From: Strongylocentrotus droebachiensis
Lineage: Eukaryota; Echinodermata; Echinoidea; Camarodonta; Strongylocentrotidae
Length of the DNA: 64,000 nt
Reading direction: 5' to 3'
NCBI GenBank assembly: GCA_035222895.1
Contig: JAVYIG010000319.1
Location: 186,001-250,000, forward strand
The notes under the pieces were generated by a model. That model saw only the letters and a program-made list of their open reading frames with translations. It made no database searches and had not been told where the DNA came from. Position numbers and translations under genes: made by a program. Shown in pieces: positions 54,801 to 63,797 of this stretch; the stretch's first letter is position 1, and each line of letters begins with the position of its first letter.

Positions 54801-57800
54801 AAAACAAAATTGGAGAAGAAAAAGTGATTTCAAGAATATTATATTTTGAAACATATTCTCCCAATATACAAAACACAATCTCTTCATACATTCATCTAAT
54901 AATACAGGTGCATTGAGTAATATACTGTACAGTAACATACACCTTTTTCTTCATGCTTTTCAGGTTGGTACAATGCAGTATGGTGAAGTCGGTCCTTGGG
55001 CATATTGTAATTACACATCGTCTATGGAAAGAACATTTTCATTAGCTGAACAATACAGCGATTGTAAAGACACCTGCCTCCATATCTGGAAGGTAGATTG
55101 CTAGCTGAAATCCGCAAAGGTCATTTTCATACCCCACCTCCAAAATAACAATTTACACACAAGAGATACACTGTGCCAGTTACAAAGCTCCATAACAGTA
55201 ATTCGTCAGTGAAAATAAGAGGAAGTGCTATTATGTTGTTATTGTTGTATCAATTTTTAAAACTGTGAAAATATACTCATTTTTATTGTTACAGCCATTT
55301 GCCCCAATAATGAAACAATAACAAAATATGATTATTTGCATATACCAATCTTTCCCATAACTTCAAAATCAAATGTTTTCCTTTCCTTCTATAATAAGTC
55401 TTTAAAATCAAAGAAGATTTTTAAGATATTTAAATCAAACACTGCTAATGTACAACTGAGTATATGCCTTAAAATGAACCTGAATATTGAAATGAATAAT
55501 GTCAACGTCTTCAATCGTCAATGAAGTGTATAAATAAGAGATCCTCTTTATTAGAAGAGAATACCAGTATCCATTAATTGTCTTCATTTTCAGGCAGAAC
55601 CAATTTTATACTCTGTTGCTCATGACTACATCTTGAAGGTGATTTTCAAAGGTCGAGAAAAGTTGGCAGAGTGCCAAGCTATATATGCTTTATCTTTCAA
55701 CAGGATGGAATCCACAATAAATATCTTTTATGAAAGGCAGGTAATATACAAACAAGTTATTTTAGAAGCCATGCAAAATTGATATCAACAAGAAATCTAC
55801 ATACAAGAAATGTCCAAGCCCTACAAAGGTATGTAATCAACAAGAAAATAACCTCCAAGGAATTTAAAGCCCTACAATGAATTGATATCAACAAGAAACT
55901 AACACAACCAGAATCCAGCATAGAGCTGTAATTAACATGAAACAATTTTGTTTACTGGTAAAATCTTTCAATGTATTTACATGTTTTGTTATTCGTCTGT
56001 CCTTAAAGCTATGGTCACAAATCTGAGCAGCGACCGACCGATCAGTAGCCTCGGTCGCTGCTGGAATTTAGGCATCGACCAGCGATTAGGTCGGTGCCCG
56101 GGCGGCGACCGCCCAGGCACCGAGCGTATTTTGGGCGGCGAGTGAAAAGTGAGCAGGCGCCGCCCAAACTTTAACTCCACGCTAAAATTTCAGCGGCGAC
56201 CGAGCGATGCCCTTAAAATGAGCGGTGCCTGGGCGGCCGCCGCTCGGTGGCCGGGCAGTCGCCGGGCAGAATTGGTTAAAAACTCGCCGCTCGGCTGCCG
56301 AGCAGGCTACTTTTGAGTAATGTGACCATAGCATAATTCAAATATTTTGTCATGTTTACTATTTATTTTTAGTACAATATTATTAATGCTTCCACATAAT
56401 TTGAACCTTAATTTCTGCTCCCTGTTAAATTTGTTAAATGTACTGTATGATTTTATACACTTTTTAAAAATGCAACAATGTACTATTGTATGTATCAGTC
56501 TTTAGACCGTTTTTAACGACGATATATTTTTTTTAACAGTAAAATAAAATGAGTTGTTTCTTCAGTAGACTTGAGGTTAATTCTATTGTATAATAACAGA
56601 CAACACTGTATTATTCTACTCAGGGACATTAACAAAATTGATTGAAAAATATTACAAATCTCCTCTTACCTGCTATCATGCTTGCAAAGACCTTAGTGAT
56701 TGTGTCTCCTATAATGATGTTATATCCAATCATGGCTGAAAAAATGAGGAAAAAATGAGGAAAAAATTGAAAGGTTTGTTAAATATATTTCCTTTATATC
56801 TCCTCATACAAAGCACAGTCCTAATCTAATGCTTTCTCTGAAAAGGGGCCCAGGGGAATCTTCAAACCATCATGAATTGGGAGTGGGGTGGGGTGGGGTG
56901 TCAGACCGATTTGCTGAAAATTTACAAAAAGAAGTTTACGTTTCTTTTCTGAACAAGAACAAAATAGCCCATGAAAATGTCTATTTGCTGACAAAAAATT
57001 GTAGTGGGGTATCATACCCACATCCCCCTGTAGAGATGTTCCTAAAGGGGAAATTTTGTTCTCTTTTAGGTTCTACAAATATTCCTATAATTTTACTTAA
57101 TAAAAAAGTCATTGAATATGTAACATATGTTTCTTATTGGAAATTGAGATTATTTAGAATGTAGAAACATTTAATTATGAGAGGAGGTAAAAAAATTTCA
57201 AGGTATTTAATAGTCTCTTCACACTAAACTGATATTTCCCTTTGTGAACTAAAAGGATGTCGCCTGGATTTTACGGAGAGCGTATAGGGCCAGCAGCCAG
57301 CTGTGCATGCCCGTACATCTGCCAGTGCATCGCGAGATGGAAGGCTTATAATACAAATCTTCGGTCTTGTATACATTCCGTCAAATTGAATTGGCTTACT
57401 TTGAAACATTGGGGCAACGTGTCTGGTAGGTTGGTCGTGTTACACAACCTTTCGCTAAACAAAAATAGAAGATCATGCGACCTTTTCGTAGATTCGCCGT
57501 AGGGTTCTCACAAAGTGTCTGGTAAATTGGACCAGACAATTTGTAGATTAGAGGGCTTTATTTCACAAACATTACCCCTGACATTTTGTGAACTAAGGAG
57601 CAAATTTTCATAAAAGGTTACCTTACAATGCGATGCCCTGATGTTTTGAAGTAAGCCAATTAAATGGGCGCTTTAGTACAGTCTTCAAAGTGCAATTTAC
57701 ATGGAAACCCATTTAATGTCAAGAAATCCTTACCTATAAATGGGTAGATGAATTGAACAATAGAAAGCACGTAATAGCCTGGTATTCCTAATGCTGATTC

Positions 57801-58610
57801 CGTCATTTCGGCATAAGTCCTCGTTCCGGTGAGCTCTCCAATCGTTATCATTAGCCGAAGGGAGTAATCTGGAAAGGAAAAAAGAAATTTAGAAAACTCT
57901 TGTATTAAAGTGTACCAATCACATACAAAAATAATTTCTGTATACCTAGAATGGAAAAATTCAACCTATATAAAAACTAAATGGCAATTGACAGGTTAAT
58001 ATTTAGGGAGTATGGTACTTTGGTAAGTATAAAATATGTTTTGCTCCATGTGTTTAATAGTGAAATTAATCCAAAAACATATTTATGTAATAGGGAAGTT
58101 GAGGTACTAAATTTCATACAATAAATAATCATAATATGGAATGTCTTTTCTTTTGAGAGATACAATTTGACAAAAGTTTGATGTGGTCAAAAATACCTAG
58201 GACTTGGCCTTAAACATTTGAACAGAGACATTTTGCAAATGGAAAGTTAAATAAGAAAAACAATTAAAGACGAGAGAGAATCATTCACTTTTCCTAATTG
58301 GTTAACCATACAATTGCACAGTCCAAACGTCAATTGAACTAAAACATTCATCAACTTGTATAACTGACAAAATGTGACAATAAAACAGGTGCTGCTGAAA
58401 AGTCATTGAATGAAAGGGAAATTATTGTTGTCGAAGTTAAATTGATAAAACAAGAGAGCCTAAAACATCACCGTCCTTCTTTGGTGTGGGGGGGGGGGGG
58501 GGGGGGGGCTAATCTAGGGTATTTTTTGGTTTTACCTGTTACTCCACAAATCACCACTAGTAGAATAAGTCCAAGGGGAAGTCCCGCTTTCATGAAAGCG
58601 TATGGAATAC
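45427..58610 (-). CDS. SLC38A11: SLC38A11-like amino-acid transporter (10 exons, 5' end not found)
   Basis: A membrane transporter of the AAAP/SLC38 family (sodium- or proton-coupled neutral amino-acid transport). Ten exons, all GT-AG: 58536-58610, 57734-57868, 56670-56735, 54306-54406, 53457-53530, 52484-52554, 50509-50670, 48451-48563, 46848-46994, 45427-45720. They join in one frame to 411 residues and a stop. Conserved family pieces in order are IPYAFMKAGLPLGL, LTGTRTYAEM, YPFIAMIGYNIIIGDT, VLFNLPVSMYKN, ENAWVFGKS, FAFICQHNSFLVYDS, TQGDLLENYC, TFPLECFVCREVIENV, and NGVICAVPLICIPSLCYL. The pattern is closest to SLC38A11 as I recall it, and about ten transmembrane helices are covered. Transmembrane helix 1 and the start codon should lie in one or more exons upstream of 58610. 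Confidence 0.92.
45795..45935. repeat. TAA/TAC trinucleotide tract
   Basis: Imperfect AAT, ACT and ATT triplets in the last intron of the transporter gene. Open frames here are repeat artefacts. Confidence 0.85.
46279..46462. mobile_element. Palindromic element in transporter intron
   Basis: AATATATTCAGGTATATTGC at the left is matched by GCAATATACCTGAATATATT at the right, with further pairing inward (CTTATTCAAAGATA against TATCTTTGAATAAG). The spacer is about 90 bp. Confidence 0.75.
46848..46994 (-). CDS. SLC38A11: SLC38A11-like exon 9 (window numbering)
   Basis: 49 codons, phase 0 at both ends: VIENVMVRQGWVDSP, then a transmembrane helix (LTLIIVGLVLGVSMSTSCLG). The acceptor is cccacag, the donor is aac|gtaag on the minus strand. 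Confidence 0.93.
47058..47330 (+). mobile_element. tRNA-derived SINE with well-kept A and B boxes
   Basis: GATAGCTCAGTTGGTAGAGC (A box) and CCGGGTTCGAAAC (B box) form a tRNA-like head. The body ends CTTTCTTAGCAGTCAGGTAAA and runs into an ATC tail. It does not fold as a full tRNA. Its head differs from the SINE at 338. Confidence 0.75.
47285..48015. repeat. Long ATC/ACC trinucleotide tract
   Basis: About 730 bp of imperfect ATC, ACC and CCACCATC repeats with C runs. It appears to have grown from the ATC tail of the SINE just upstream. The overlapping open frames are artefacts. Confidence 0.9.
48026..48374. mobile_element. MITE family F, copy 2
   Basis: The ends CAGGGCTGTCAA and TTGACAGCCCTG are perfect inverted repeats, flanked by ATAACG on both sides as a likely target duplication. 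The interior shares CTCCCGC repeats with copy 1 at 16.9 kb. Confidence 0.9.
48451..48563 (-). CDS. SLC38A11: SLC38A11-like exon 8
   Basis: 37 codons: DLLENYCYNDVLVNIARVLF...CTFPLECFVCRE, a strongly conserved SLC38 segment. The acceptor is tgccag, the donor is gag|gtaag on the minus strand. Confidence 0.95.
48704..48804. mobile_element. 101-bp MITE family K with 8-bp target duplication
   Basis: The ends CAGGCGCGTACGCAGG and CCTGCGTACGCCACTG are inverted repeats, and GTATGCAT flanks the element exactly on both sides (48696-48703 and 48805-48812). The 8-bp duplication suits a hAT-type transposase acting in trans. Confidence 0.92.
49581..49900. mobile_element. MITE family C, copy 1
   Basis: Inverted ends: GATCAGGGAGGTGTTTCACA on the left, and TGTGAAACACCCCCTGATC on the right. 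The element is palindromic for much of its 320 bp. Confidence 0.9.
50026..50343. mobile_element. MITE family C, copy 2
   Basis: Inverted ends CCTGGGGGGTGTTTCACAAA and TTTGTGAAACACCCCCCTGG. It is closely similar to copy 1 only 125 bp away, with the same internal CATGTTCTGGATGTGGAATT. Confidence 0.9.
50342..50487. mobile_element. Small palindromic element adjoining MITE C copy 2
   Basis: AATGACAAATGACAAAAATC... is matched by ...TCATTTGTCACTGATGACA across about 145 bp, with GTTTCACAAAG at the left end. It ends about 20 bases downstream of a transporter exon donor. Confidence 0.6.
50509..50670 (-). CDS. SLC38A11: SLC38A11-like exon 7
   Basis: 53 full codons: FICQHNSFLVYDSMEQANSS, then KVTHISVF and a transmembrane helix with GYVTFTGHTQ. 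It is close to the family AFICHHNTFLIYNSLE...GYLTFTGFTQG. The acceptor is ctgtag, the donor is agg|gtgag. Confidence 0.96.
50671..51897 (-). other. Transporter intron, proximal part
   Basis: A run of C (about 51091-51116) inside a weak inverted repeat (CAGGGCCCTGGAC...GTCCAGGCCCTG region at 50960-51085) hints at another MITE. Otherwise AT-rich with no gene. Confidence 0.4.
51898..52054. mobile_element. MITE family A, copy 4 (shortened)
   Basis: Starts TTTAAAGCCTGTCTGCACTA, shares CACTGACAGGTGGTTATCTC, and ends TTTGCTTTAAAG. The GGGCGCAAGTAGC portion seen in the other copies is missing. Confidence 0.75.
52130..52482 (+). mobile_element. SINE with long ATC tail
   Basis: A head-like sequence (GAGGTCTAGCGGATGAG, GGGTTCAAATCC) and the body fragment GTCCTTTGGAAAGATGTTAAT run straight into a 250-bp ATC-rich microsatellite that ends beside a transporter exon. 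Confidence 0.6.
52484..52554 (-). CDS. SLC38A11: SLC38A11-like exon 6
   Basis: 23 full codons: PHTENAWVFGKSTFFESIGI, matching the family KTEDAWVFAKPNAIQAVGVM. The donor is ttg|gtaag and the acceptor atacacag. The phase joins exon 5 (GT|A, Val) and exon 7 (G|CA, Ala). Confidence 0.94.
53457..53530 (-). CDS. SLC38A11: SLC38A11-like exon 5
   Basis: 24 codons forming a transmembrane helix (AAVLSLVLLIFIMVIVIVRL). The acceptor is tttgcag, the donor is tgt|gtgag. It replaces the family LISTGLTTLILGIVMARAI segment. Confidence 0.9.
53590..53730. repeat. GA-rich microsatellite
   Basis: Imperfect AGAGAG/CAGGGAG repeats in a transporter intron. Confidence 0.85.
54306..54406 (-). CDS. SLC38A11: SLC38A11-like exon 4
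   Basis: 33 codons: TNVLANRYFVISIVTVLFNL then PVSMYKNVTKLVK, the helix and loop equal to the family VTVLFTLPLSLYRNI. The acceptor is attaacag, the donor is aag|gtaag. Confidence 0.93.
54460..54690. repeat. GA-rich microsatellite
   Basis: A long imperfect GAGA/GGGAGA tract next to exon 4. Open frames on both strands here are artefacts. Confidence 0.9.
54700..56007 (-). other. Transporter intron, AT-rich
   Basis: No gene. A degenerate tandem motif (AATTGATATCAACAAGAAA) recurs at about 55780-55900. Nothing else is recognised. Confidence 0.4.
56008..56332. mobile_element. GC-rich MITE family H
   Basis: The ends GCTATGGTCACA and TGTGACCATAGC are perfect inverted repeats around 300 bp of repeated GCGACCG, CCGGGCGGC and GAGCGGC motifs. 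It is far more GC-rich than the surrounding intron. Confidence 0.9.
56670..56735 (-). CDS. SLC38A11: SLC38A11-like exon 3
   Basis: 21 full codons: MIGYNIIIGDTITKVFASMI, matching the family AMISYNIIAGDTLSKVF. The acceptor is tttcag, the donor is cag|gtaag. Confidence 0.96.
57734..57868 (-). CDS. SLC38A11: SLC38A11-like exon 2
   Basis: 44 full codons: YSLRLMITIGELTGTRTYAE...ALGIPGYYVLSIVQFIYPFI, matching the family LSGTDTYQSLV...GFPGYLLLSVLQFLYPFIA. The acceptor is ttccag, the donor is tag|gtaag. Confidence 0.96.
58484..58508. repeat. Poly-G run beside a transporter exon
   Basis: About 20 consecutive G on the plus strand (C on the coding strand), 28 bases past the exon 1 donor. It is prone to length variation. 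Confidence 0.9.
58536..58610 (-). CDS. SLC38A11: SLC38A11-like exon 1 (first found)
   Basis: 24 full codons after a split Gly codon: IPYAFMKAGLPLGLILLVVI, matching the family GLPYSMKQAGFPLGILLL. The acceptor is ctgcag, so at least one upstream exon is needed for the VIGSGI part and the start. Confidence 0.95.
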
Positions 58611-58969
58611 CTGCAGCAACAACAAAAGATCAAGAAAAAAGGAAACAGAATATAATATAAATACAGATATATAATGAACACACAAGTAAGTAAATGAATT
58701 TTGAATATATATATATATATGCAATCAACTAAATAAAATAATGAACTGATCACTCAATCTATAAATAACAGTATATCTTTTTAAAATGAACAAATCTTTG
58801 TTCATTATTTTGGTTTTAAAAGTGTGAAGTCTGTTCTACATTATTTCCATTTGCAGAACAGTAAAGATGTAATTCACTACCCATTTTGGGCACATTTTCA
58901 AAGCTCACATTTACATTATTTTATTTAAACGATTTAGAAAAAAAACTCACTCAGGCACATATGAAATTA

Positions 58970-59170
58970 TACTGCTAAATGAATTAACAAATAAATTAAT
59001 TACTAATGAAATGAATGAATAAGTAAATAATTTGTTAAAAGATATGAATAATTAAATTAGTAGGTGAACAAATGAATAAGTAAAATACATAAATTAATTA
59101 TGAAATGAAAACATAAATAAATAAATAGATAAGTAAATAAGTAGATGGATAAATAAATAAATACAATTAA
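58970..59170. repeat. AAAT/AATG tetranucleotide-like tract
   Basis: Many imperfect AATAAATAAGTAAATG-type units. Confidence 0.8.
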
Positions 59171-59226
59171 ATTGAGACTAAACAATAGTAGAAGGTTTAG
59201 ACAAGGAATGAGGAAGACTAACAAAT

Positions 59227-59356
59227 ATAATAATACGGTTATTGTTATTTATATAGCACCGGTATCCGTCAGGTTCTGACGCTCATGGCGCTTTACACGT
59301 ATTACCCCGGTCGTGGCCGAGCTGCCAAAGTAACTAGCGCTCCAGCATATCAGATA
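59227..59356 (-). mobile_element. SINE 3' fragment (reverse)
   Basis: TTATATAGCACCGGTATCCG...GCGCTTTACACGTATTACCC...GCTCCAGCATATCAG resembles the 3' half of the reverse SINE at 30.4-30.65 kb. Confidence 0.55.
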
Positions 59357-59667
59357 TGAAAATAAGCAAAATAATACAGAAAACTAAATTAACTTATTTT
59401 AAATGGACTAATGTTTTCACATCTTGATTAGACAACAGAAAGAAATAACTCATAATTTATAATATACACTTTTAAGCTATCCATAAAATACATGTACATT
59501 ATAAAAAGCTTTAGGTGGCCAACATTAACTCAAGAATTTTTGTTATGATTACATAATCTGCAATGACTTTGTACTGTTTGCTGAGAGCAAGTAGGGCATT
59601 AATACATACACGTTTTACAGAGTTAACACCATTCTGGCTCTCAAAAGAACATATAATCTTGTGTACA

Positions 59668-60066
59668 ATAGAGTACCGAAGCTGTGACGTCATAAAAATC
59701 TATTTTTAGAATTTCTCAATTTTGTCTTCATTTTCCGGAAGAACATAAAAAATAATGTCCAAATGTCGAAAACCAATTGAATATGTTAAATATTGGCTGA
59801 GATATGACCATCTGAATAAAGATACTCCCCATAGGAACTCAGTGTTATATGCTCTGGCTCCTAATGGTTAGGAGCCAGAGCATATAACACTGAGTTCCCA
59901 TAGGACATAAATTCATTCGGATGGTCATAACTCAGCCAATATTTAACATATTCAATTGGTTTTTCTACATTTGGACATTATTTTTGGTGTTCTTCCGGAA
60001 TATGAAGAGAAAATTGAGAAATTCCAAAAATAGATTTTTGATGACGTCACACTTCACCACTCTATA
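59668..60066. mobile_element. 399-bp fold-back element family D
   Basis: Two arms of about 195 bp are imperfect reverse complements around a centre at about 59866 (CTCCTAATGGTTAGGAG). The outer ends are ATAGAGT... and ...ACTCTAT, with TGACGTCA in each arm. A reduced relative lies at 19623-19834. Confidence 0.92.
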
Positions 60067-60779
60067 GGCACTTGCATTGTGTTCCGGATGCGTCTTTTCG
60101 CGCTACCACATTTCGCTAAGTTACCTTAGTAGTTTACATTCATAAACTTGTGGACTAGTTGGTTATATACAGGGAATACATAGGACAACAACAAAATCAG
60201 ATGGATGAATATATACTTTGCTGGTAGATTTACAAATATTAATGTACCATGAAATTCCTTTGAATGATAAAATGATACCAAGAATTACAGTGTAAACGAC
60301 ATGGTAACTCTAACAAATAAAACACTTTCAAAACTTACACAACCAAGGAAGAACGATATCATTTCACTAGGATTCTTCAAATCTGGAATATAGTGTTTAT
60401 CTTTATGTACATACTTAATATCAGATAGATGTACATAACTCACAACTGTTGAAAAGCTTAACAGTTGTTAGTACAGTGAATATGCTTCATGAAAAGGAAT
60501 GGAATCATGACTTTACATTAGAACTACCCTGTTGCGTTTAATGTTGCAAACTTGCTATCAAAAAATACATAGTATTGGGAATTGGCCTTTAGGCATGTCA
60601 TGAATTAAATGTTCTCAATTAAACTTTAAAAAGAACTTGCTCCTGTCATTTCCACAGCTACCGGAAAAGATTTGAAGGTGAATGGTGGAACGTCTAAGAA
60701 AAAAGATTATGAAACCCTGAAGACCCAAATGACCCAATCAAAATTGATAATTTGTATATCGTAATCAAAAACAGAAAGA

Positions 60780-60795
60780 TAGACAGACCGAGAGA

Positions 60796-60840
<45 letters not shown>

Positions 60841-60955
60841 AGAGAGAGAGAGAGAGAGAGAGGGGGAGGGGAGAGGGGGAGGGGAGAGGGTGCAGAGAGA
60901 GGGAGAGAAAGAGTATGGGAAAGAAAAGCGAGAAAGAGGCGAGGGAATAAGACTT
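60780..60955. repeat. GA-rich microsatellite
   Basis: Long GAGAGA and GGGGAGAG tract. Confidence 0.9.
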
Positions 60956-61094
60956 TAAGAAAAAGATCAACAGACATCCACAGACACATGCAGGAAGACA
61001 GACATGGAACAAAGAACAAAAATGGAATTTGTAAGAGTTAAAATGAGAGGAAGAAAGAGAAATAGATGGTGAATGGGAATGGGAAACAGAAAGA

Positions 61095-61114
61095 AAGGCA
61101 GAAAGAAAACTGAC

Positions 61115-61148
<34 letters not shown>

Positions 61149-61150
61149 GT
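61095..61150. repeat. GA microsatellite
   Basis: Short AGAGAGA tract. Confidence 0.8.
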
Positions 61151-61559
61151 AGCAACAAACATGGTGATACATAGCATAGAGACAACAAACAGACATATTA
61201 TATGCAGTGTATATAGCAAAAGGCAAGAGAAGGAAAGTGATGAATGGTGGGGGCAGTATAATATAAAAATATATACAACATGTACATGTACACAGCAAAT
61301 AGAAATATTGAATGAAGGAACATGCTGCACAAACATAGAGAGGTATATGTACATAGATATAAAGTATTGATGGATAATGAGGACCAGGTATAAACAAAAA
61401 TAAGAGAGAGGACAAGCGACTCTCTTTGTAAAGTCGTGCACAGAGAGTGATATAATCAAGATGAGCCGCAGTTGCAGTGCTTTATAGGCAGAAATGGAGA
61501 CAGAAAGAGGAGTAAGAAGGAGAGAGCAAAAATGAGATAAGGAGAATGTGATAAAGTAT

Positions 61560-61658
61560 AATAGAGAGAGGGAGAAAGAGAAACAGATATAAAGAGAAAC
61601 AGAGACAGAGAAAGAGAGAGACAGAGCGAGAGAGATAGAGAGAGAGAGAGAGAGATAG

Positions 61659-61697
<39 letters not shown>

Positions 61698-61714
61698 TAG
61701 AGGGAGTGAGAACT

Positions 61715-61747
<33 letters not shown>

Positions 61748-61765
61748 GATGGAGAGGGAGCAAGA
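61560..61765. repeat. GA/TA microsatellite
   Basis: GAGAGA repeats with a short TATATA centre. Confidence 0.9.
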
Positions 61766-62283
61766 TGTCTGGAGGAAGGTCCTTAGAGAGAGATAGTGCA
61801 GATGTTTCAAAATTTACAATACTGTAAGAAAAAGAAAAAAAGGGATATTTTCTAATCCTAGCACAATCATCTTTTATTACAAATTAAACAAAAAAATGCC
61901 AAAGTTGAGCATATAAATGCATGAAAGTTGGTCGGGCATATAATAATCCTTCATGTTGGGCAATTTTCTCCCCTTATTTGCCATAAGAATGTTAACTTGG
62001 TGACATAAGGCCATTTACATATTCAGCAAAGGAGAGGGGAGGCAGGAAATACTTTTACATGTAATTGGGATGTAACCACACCCATCCTTCAGCCACATTC
62101 TCCTTCCCAAACTTTTGACTAGGAAATTATCACATGATTTAGTATACATTCTACAGGAACATTCCAGTACTAAACATGTCAGAGATATTGTACATTGGTT
62201 CTACAATGCATGCTATGATAATAATCGTTCCACGGTCAATTTTATATATATCCTATTCCTTAAGAAACATTATCCTTGACCTG

Positions 62284-62678
62284 ACACCTTATCCTAACCT
62301 TAAACCTAACGACAATGGCGGACAATCGTAACCTAAACCCATTTATTGACCAATGAAACCTTATCCTAACCTTAAACCAATCGACAATGGCGGACAATCG
62401 TAACCTAAACCCATTTATTGACCAATGAAACCTTATCCTAACCTTAAACCTAACGACAATGGCGGACAATCGTAACCTAAACCCATTCATTGACCAATGA
62501 AACCTTATCCTAACCTTAAACCTAACGACAATGGCGGACAATCGTAACCTAAACCCATTTATTGACCAAAGAAACATTATCCTAACATTAAACCTAACGA
62601 CAATGGCGGACAATCGTAACCTAAACCCATTTATTGACCAATGAAACCTTGTCCTAACCTTCAACCTAACGACAATCA
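62284..62678. repeat. 72-bp tandem array, about 5.5 units
   Basis: The unit contains TTAAACCTAACGACAATGGC, GGACAATCGTAACCTAAACC, and ATTTATTGACCAATG. The marker GACAATGGCGG recurs at 62311, 62383 and 62455, and on, exactly 72 bases apart. Because 72 is a multiple of three, a 144-codon minus-strand frame runs through it. I regard that frame as a by-product. About 1.7 more units are at 63677-63797. Confidence 0.9.
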
Positions 62679-63672
62679 GCGTGTCCACACACAAAACAAT
62701 TTATCCCGAAACTCTATAACGAAACGTCGTATAAAGAATCATAGTCTAAATTTCAAAGTGTCCACACACAAGAAACGTCATATAAATAATCATCGTATAA
62801 ATTCAAGGATGTCCATAAACAGAAGAAAGTAATCCTGAAACTCTACAGTCTGGTCTCCTTTCGCTCGAGGTCACGTTAAGCCCCGCCCAGTTAGTTACAC
62901 TAGTTACACTCTCCCTGTCCACACACAACATTTCCGTGATTAGGCGTGATTCTTTATCGAGTTTCAATTCGAAACGATGCCCAAACCTGCGTTTCGTTTA
63001 ATAGACTAGTTTCGTTATACGACGTATCGTTAGTGAGCGTCCACACCTACAATTTGCATCGTAAAACTTTAGCAAAACGGTATCACTATCGCGAAACGGT
63101 ATAGCTAATAAGGCTGTGCACAACAGTGTAATGAGGTACCCGAGTACACTCCCAGGCTTACAAGTGAATACTCGAATATTCGGACGCCATGTTTTTTTGA
63201 ATTTTTTTTGAACTTTTTTTGGATTTTTTTTGGATTTTTTTTTGGATTTTTTTTTGCCACCACCATACCACTGCAGCAGTATCCCAGTTCTGTCGCCGAA
63301 AACGCATGCAATTTTACTTCGAGTTGCAGTTGAAGGCGCCGATTTAATAATAATAATAACAGTAAACAATGCTGTTTTAACAGAAATCGAGACATTTGGT
63401 CCCAGTTTCTGAGTGGTGAGTTTGACAGTGCTTGAGTTGGGAAACATTTTTACCGACGGCACAATGCCAGCGGCCGCCGCTCACCCAGGCACGGGCAAGC
63501 GTTGGCCTGGACAGATTTTTTTTTTTTTTTTTTTTTTTGCGGCCGAATATTCGGGTACGAGAAATCGTACCCGAGTAGTTGTCAACCGTGCGGGTACTCG
63601 AGCATTCGACTACACGTCGCAGCCCTAATAGCTAATCATGACTAATGACGGAAAATGTTGTGGGTGGACAGG
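62679..63672. mobile_element. Composite insertion splitting the 72-bp array
   Basis: It starts CAGCGTGTCCACACACAAAA and ends TTGTGGGTGGACAGGGG, so the termini are imperfect inverted repeats (TGTCCAC / GTGGACA). The motif TGTCCACACAC recurs inside at about 62758 and 62916. A second element is nested within it. Confidence 0.6.
63109..63627. mobile_element. 519-bp hAT-like non-autonomous element with 8-bp target duplication
   Basis: The ends TAAGGCTGTGC and GTCGCAGCCCTA are imperfect inverted repeats. ATAGCTAA flanks it exactly at 63101-63108 and 63628-63635. Subterminal inverted repeats (GGTACCCGAGTAC against GTACCCGAGTAG, CGAATATTCG) and T tracts fill the interior. No transposase frame is present. 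Confidence 0.88.
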
Positions 63673-63676
63673 GGGA

Positions 63677-63797
63677 ATGGCGGACAAACGTAACCTAAAC
63701 CCATTTATTGACCAAAGAAACATTATCCTAACATTAAACCTAATGACAATGGCGGACAATCGTAACCTAAACCTATTTATTGACCAAAGAAACTTGC
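63677..63797. repeat. Right-hand part of the split 72-bp array
   Basis: GGCGGACAAACGTAACCTAAACC...ATTGACCAAAGAAAC and a second partial unit have the same sequence as the array at 62284-62678. Confidence 0.85.

Noticed and set aside
60341-60386. Candidate upstream exon of the transporter (minus strand, acceptor attccag and donor tgt|gtaag)
   Set aside because: The only open frame is 14 codons, does not match SLC38 N-termini, and its phase does not fit the exon at 58610.
60707-61810. 367-codon minus-strand frame rich in Leu, Ser and Tyr
   Set aside because: It is the translation of GA/CT microsatellites and flanks. No domain, splice support or codon signal of a gene.
62260-62694. 144-codon frame with 24-residue repeats
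   Set aside because: Explained by a 72-bp tandem repeat whose period is a multiple of three; no start context or other gene feature seen. Kept only as a low-interest question.
62284-63797. CRISPR-like regular repeats
   Set aside because: The units are directly joined with no unique spacers, and the genome is eukaryotic; this is a minisatellite.
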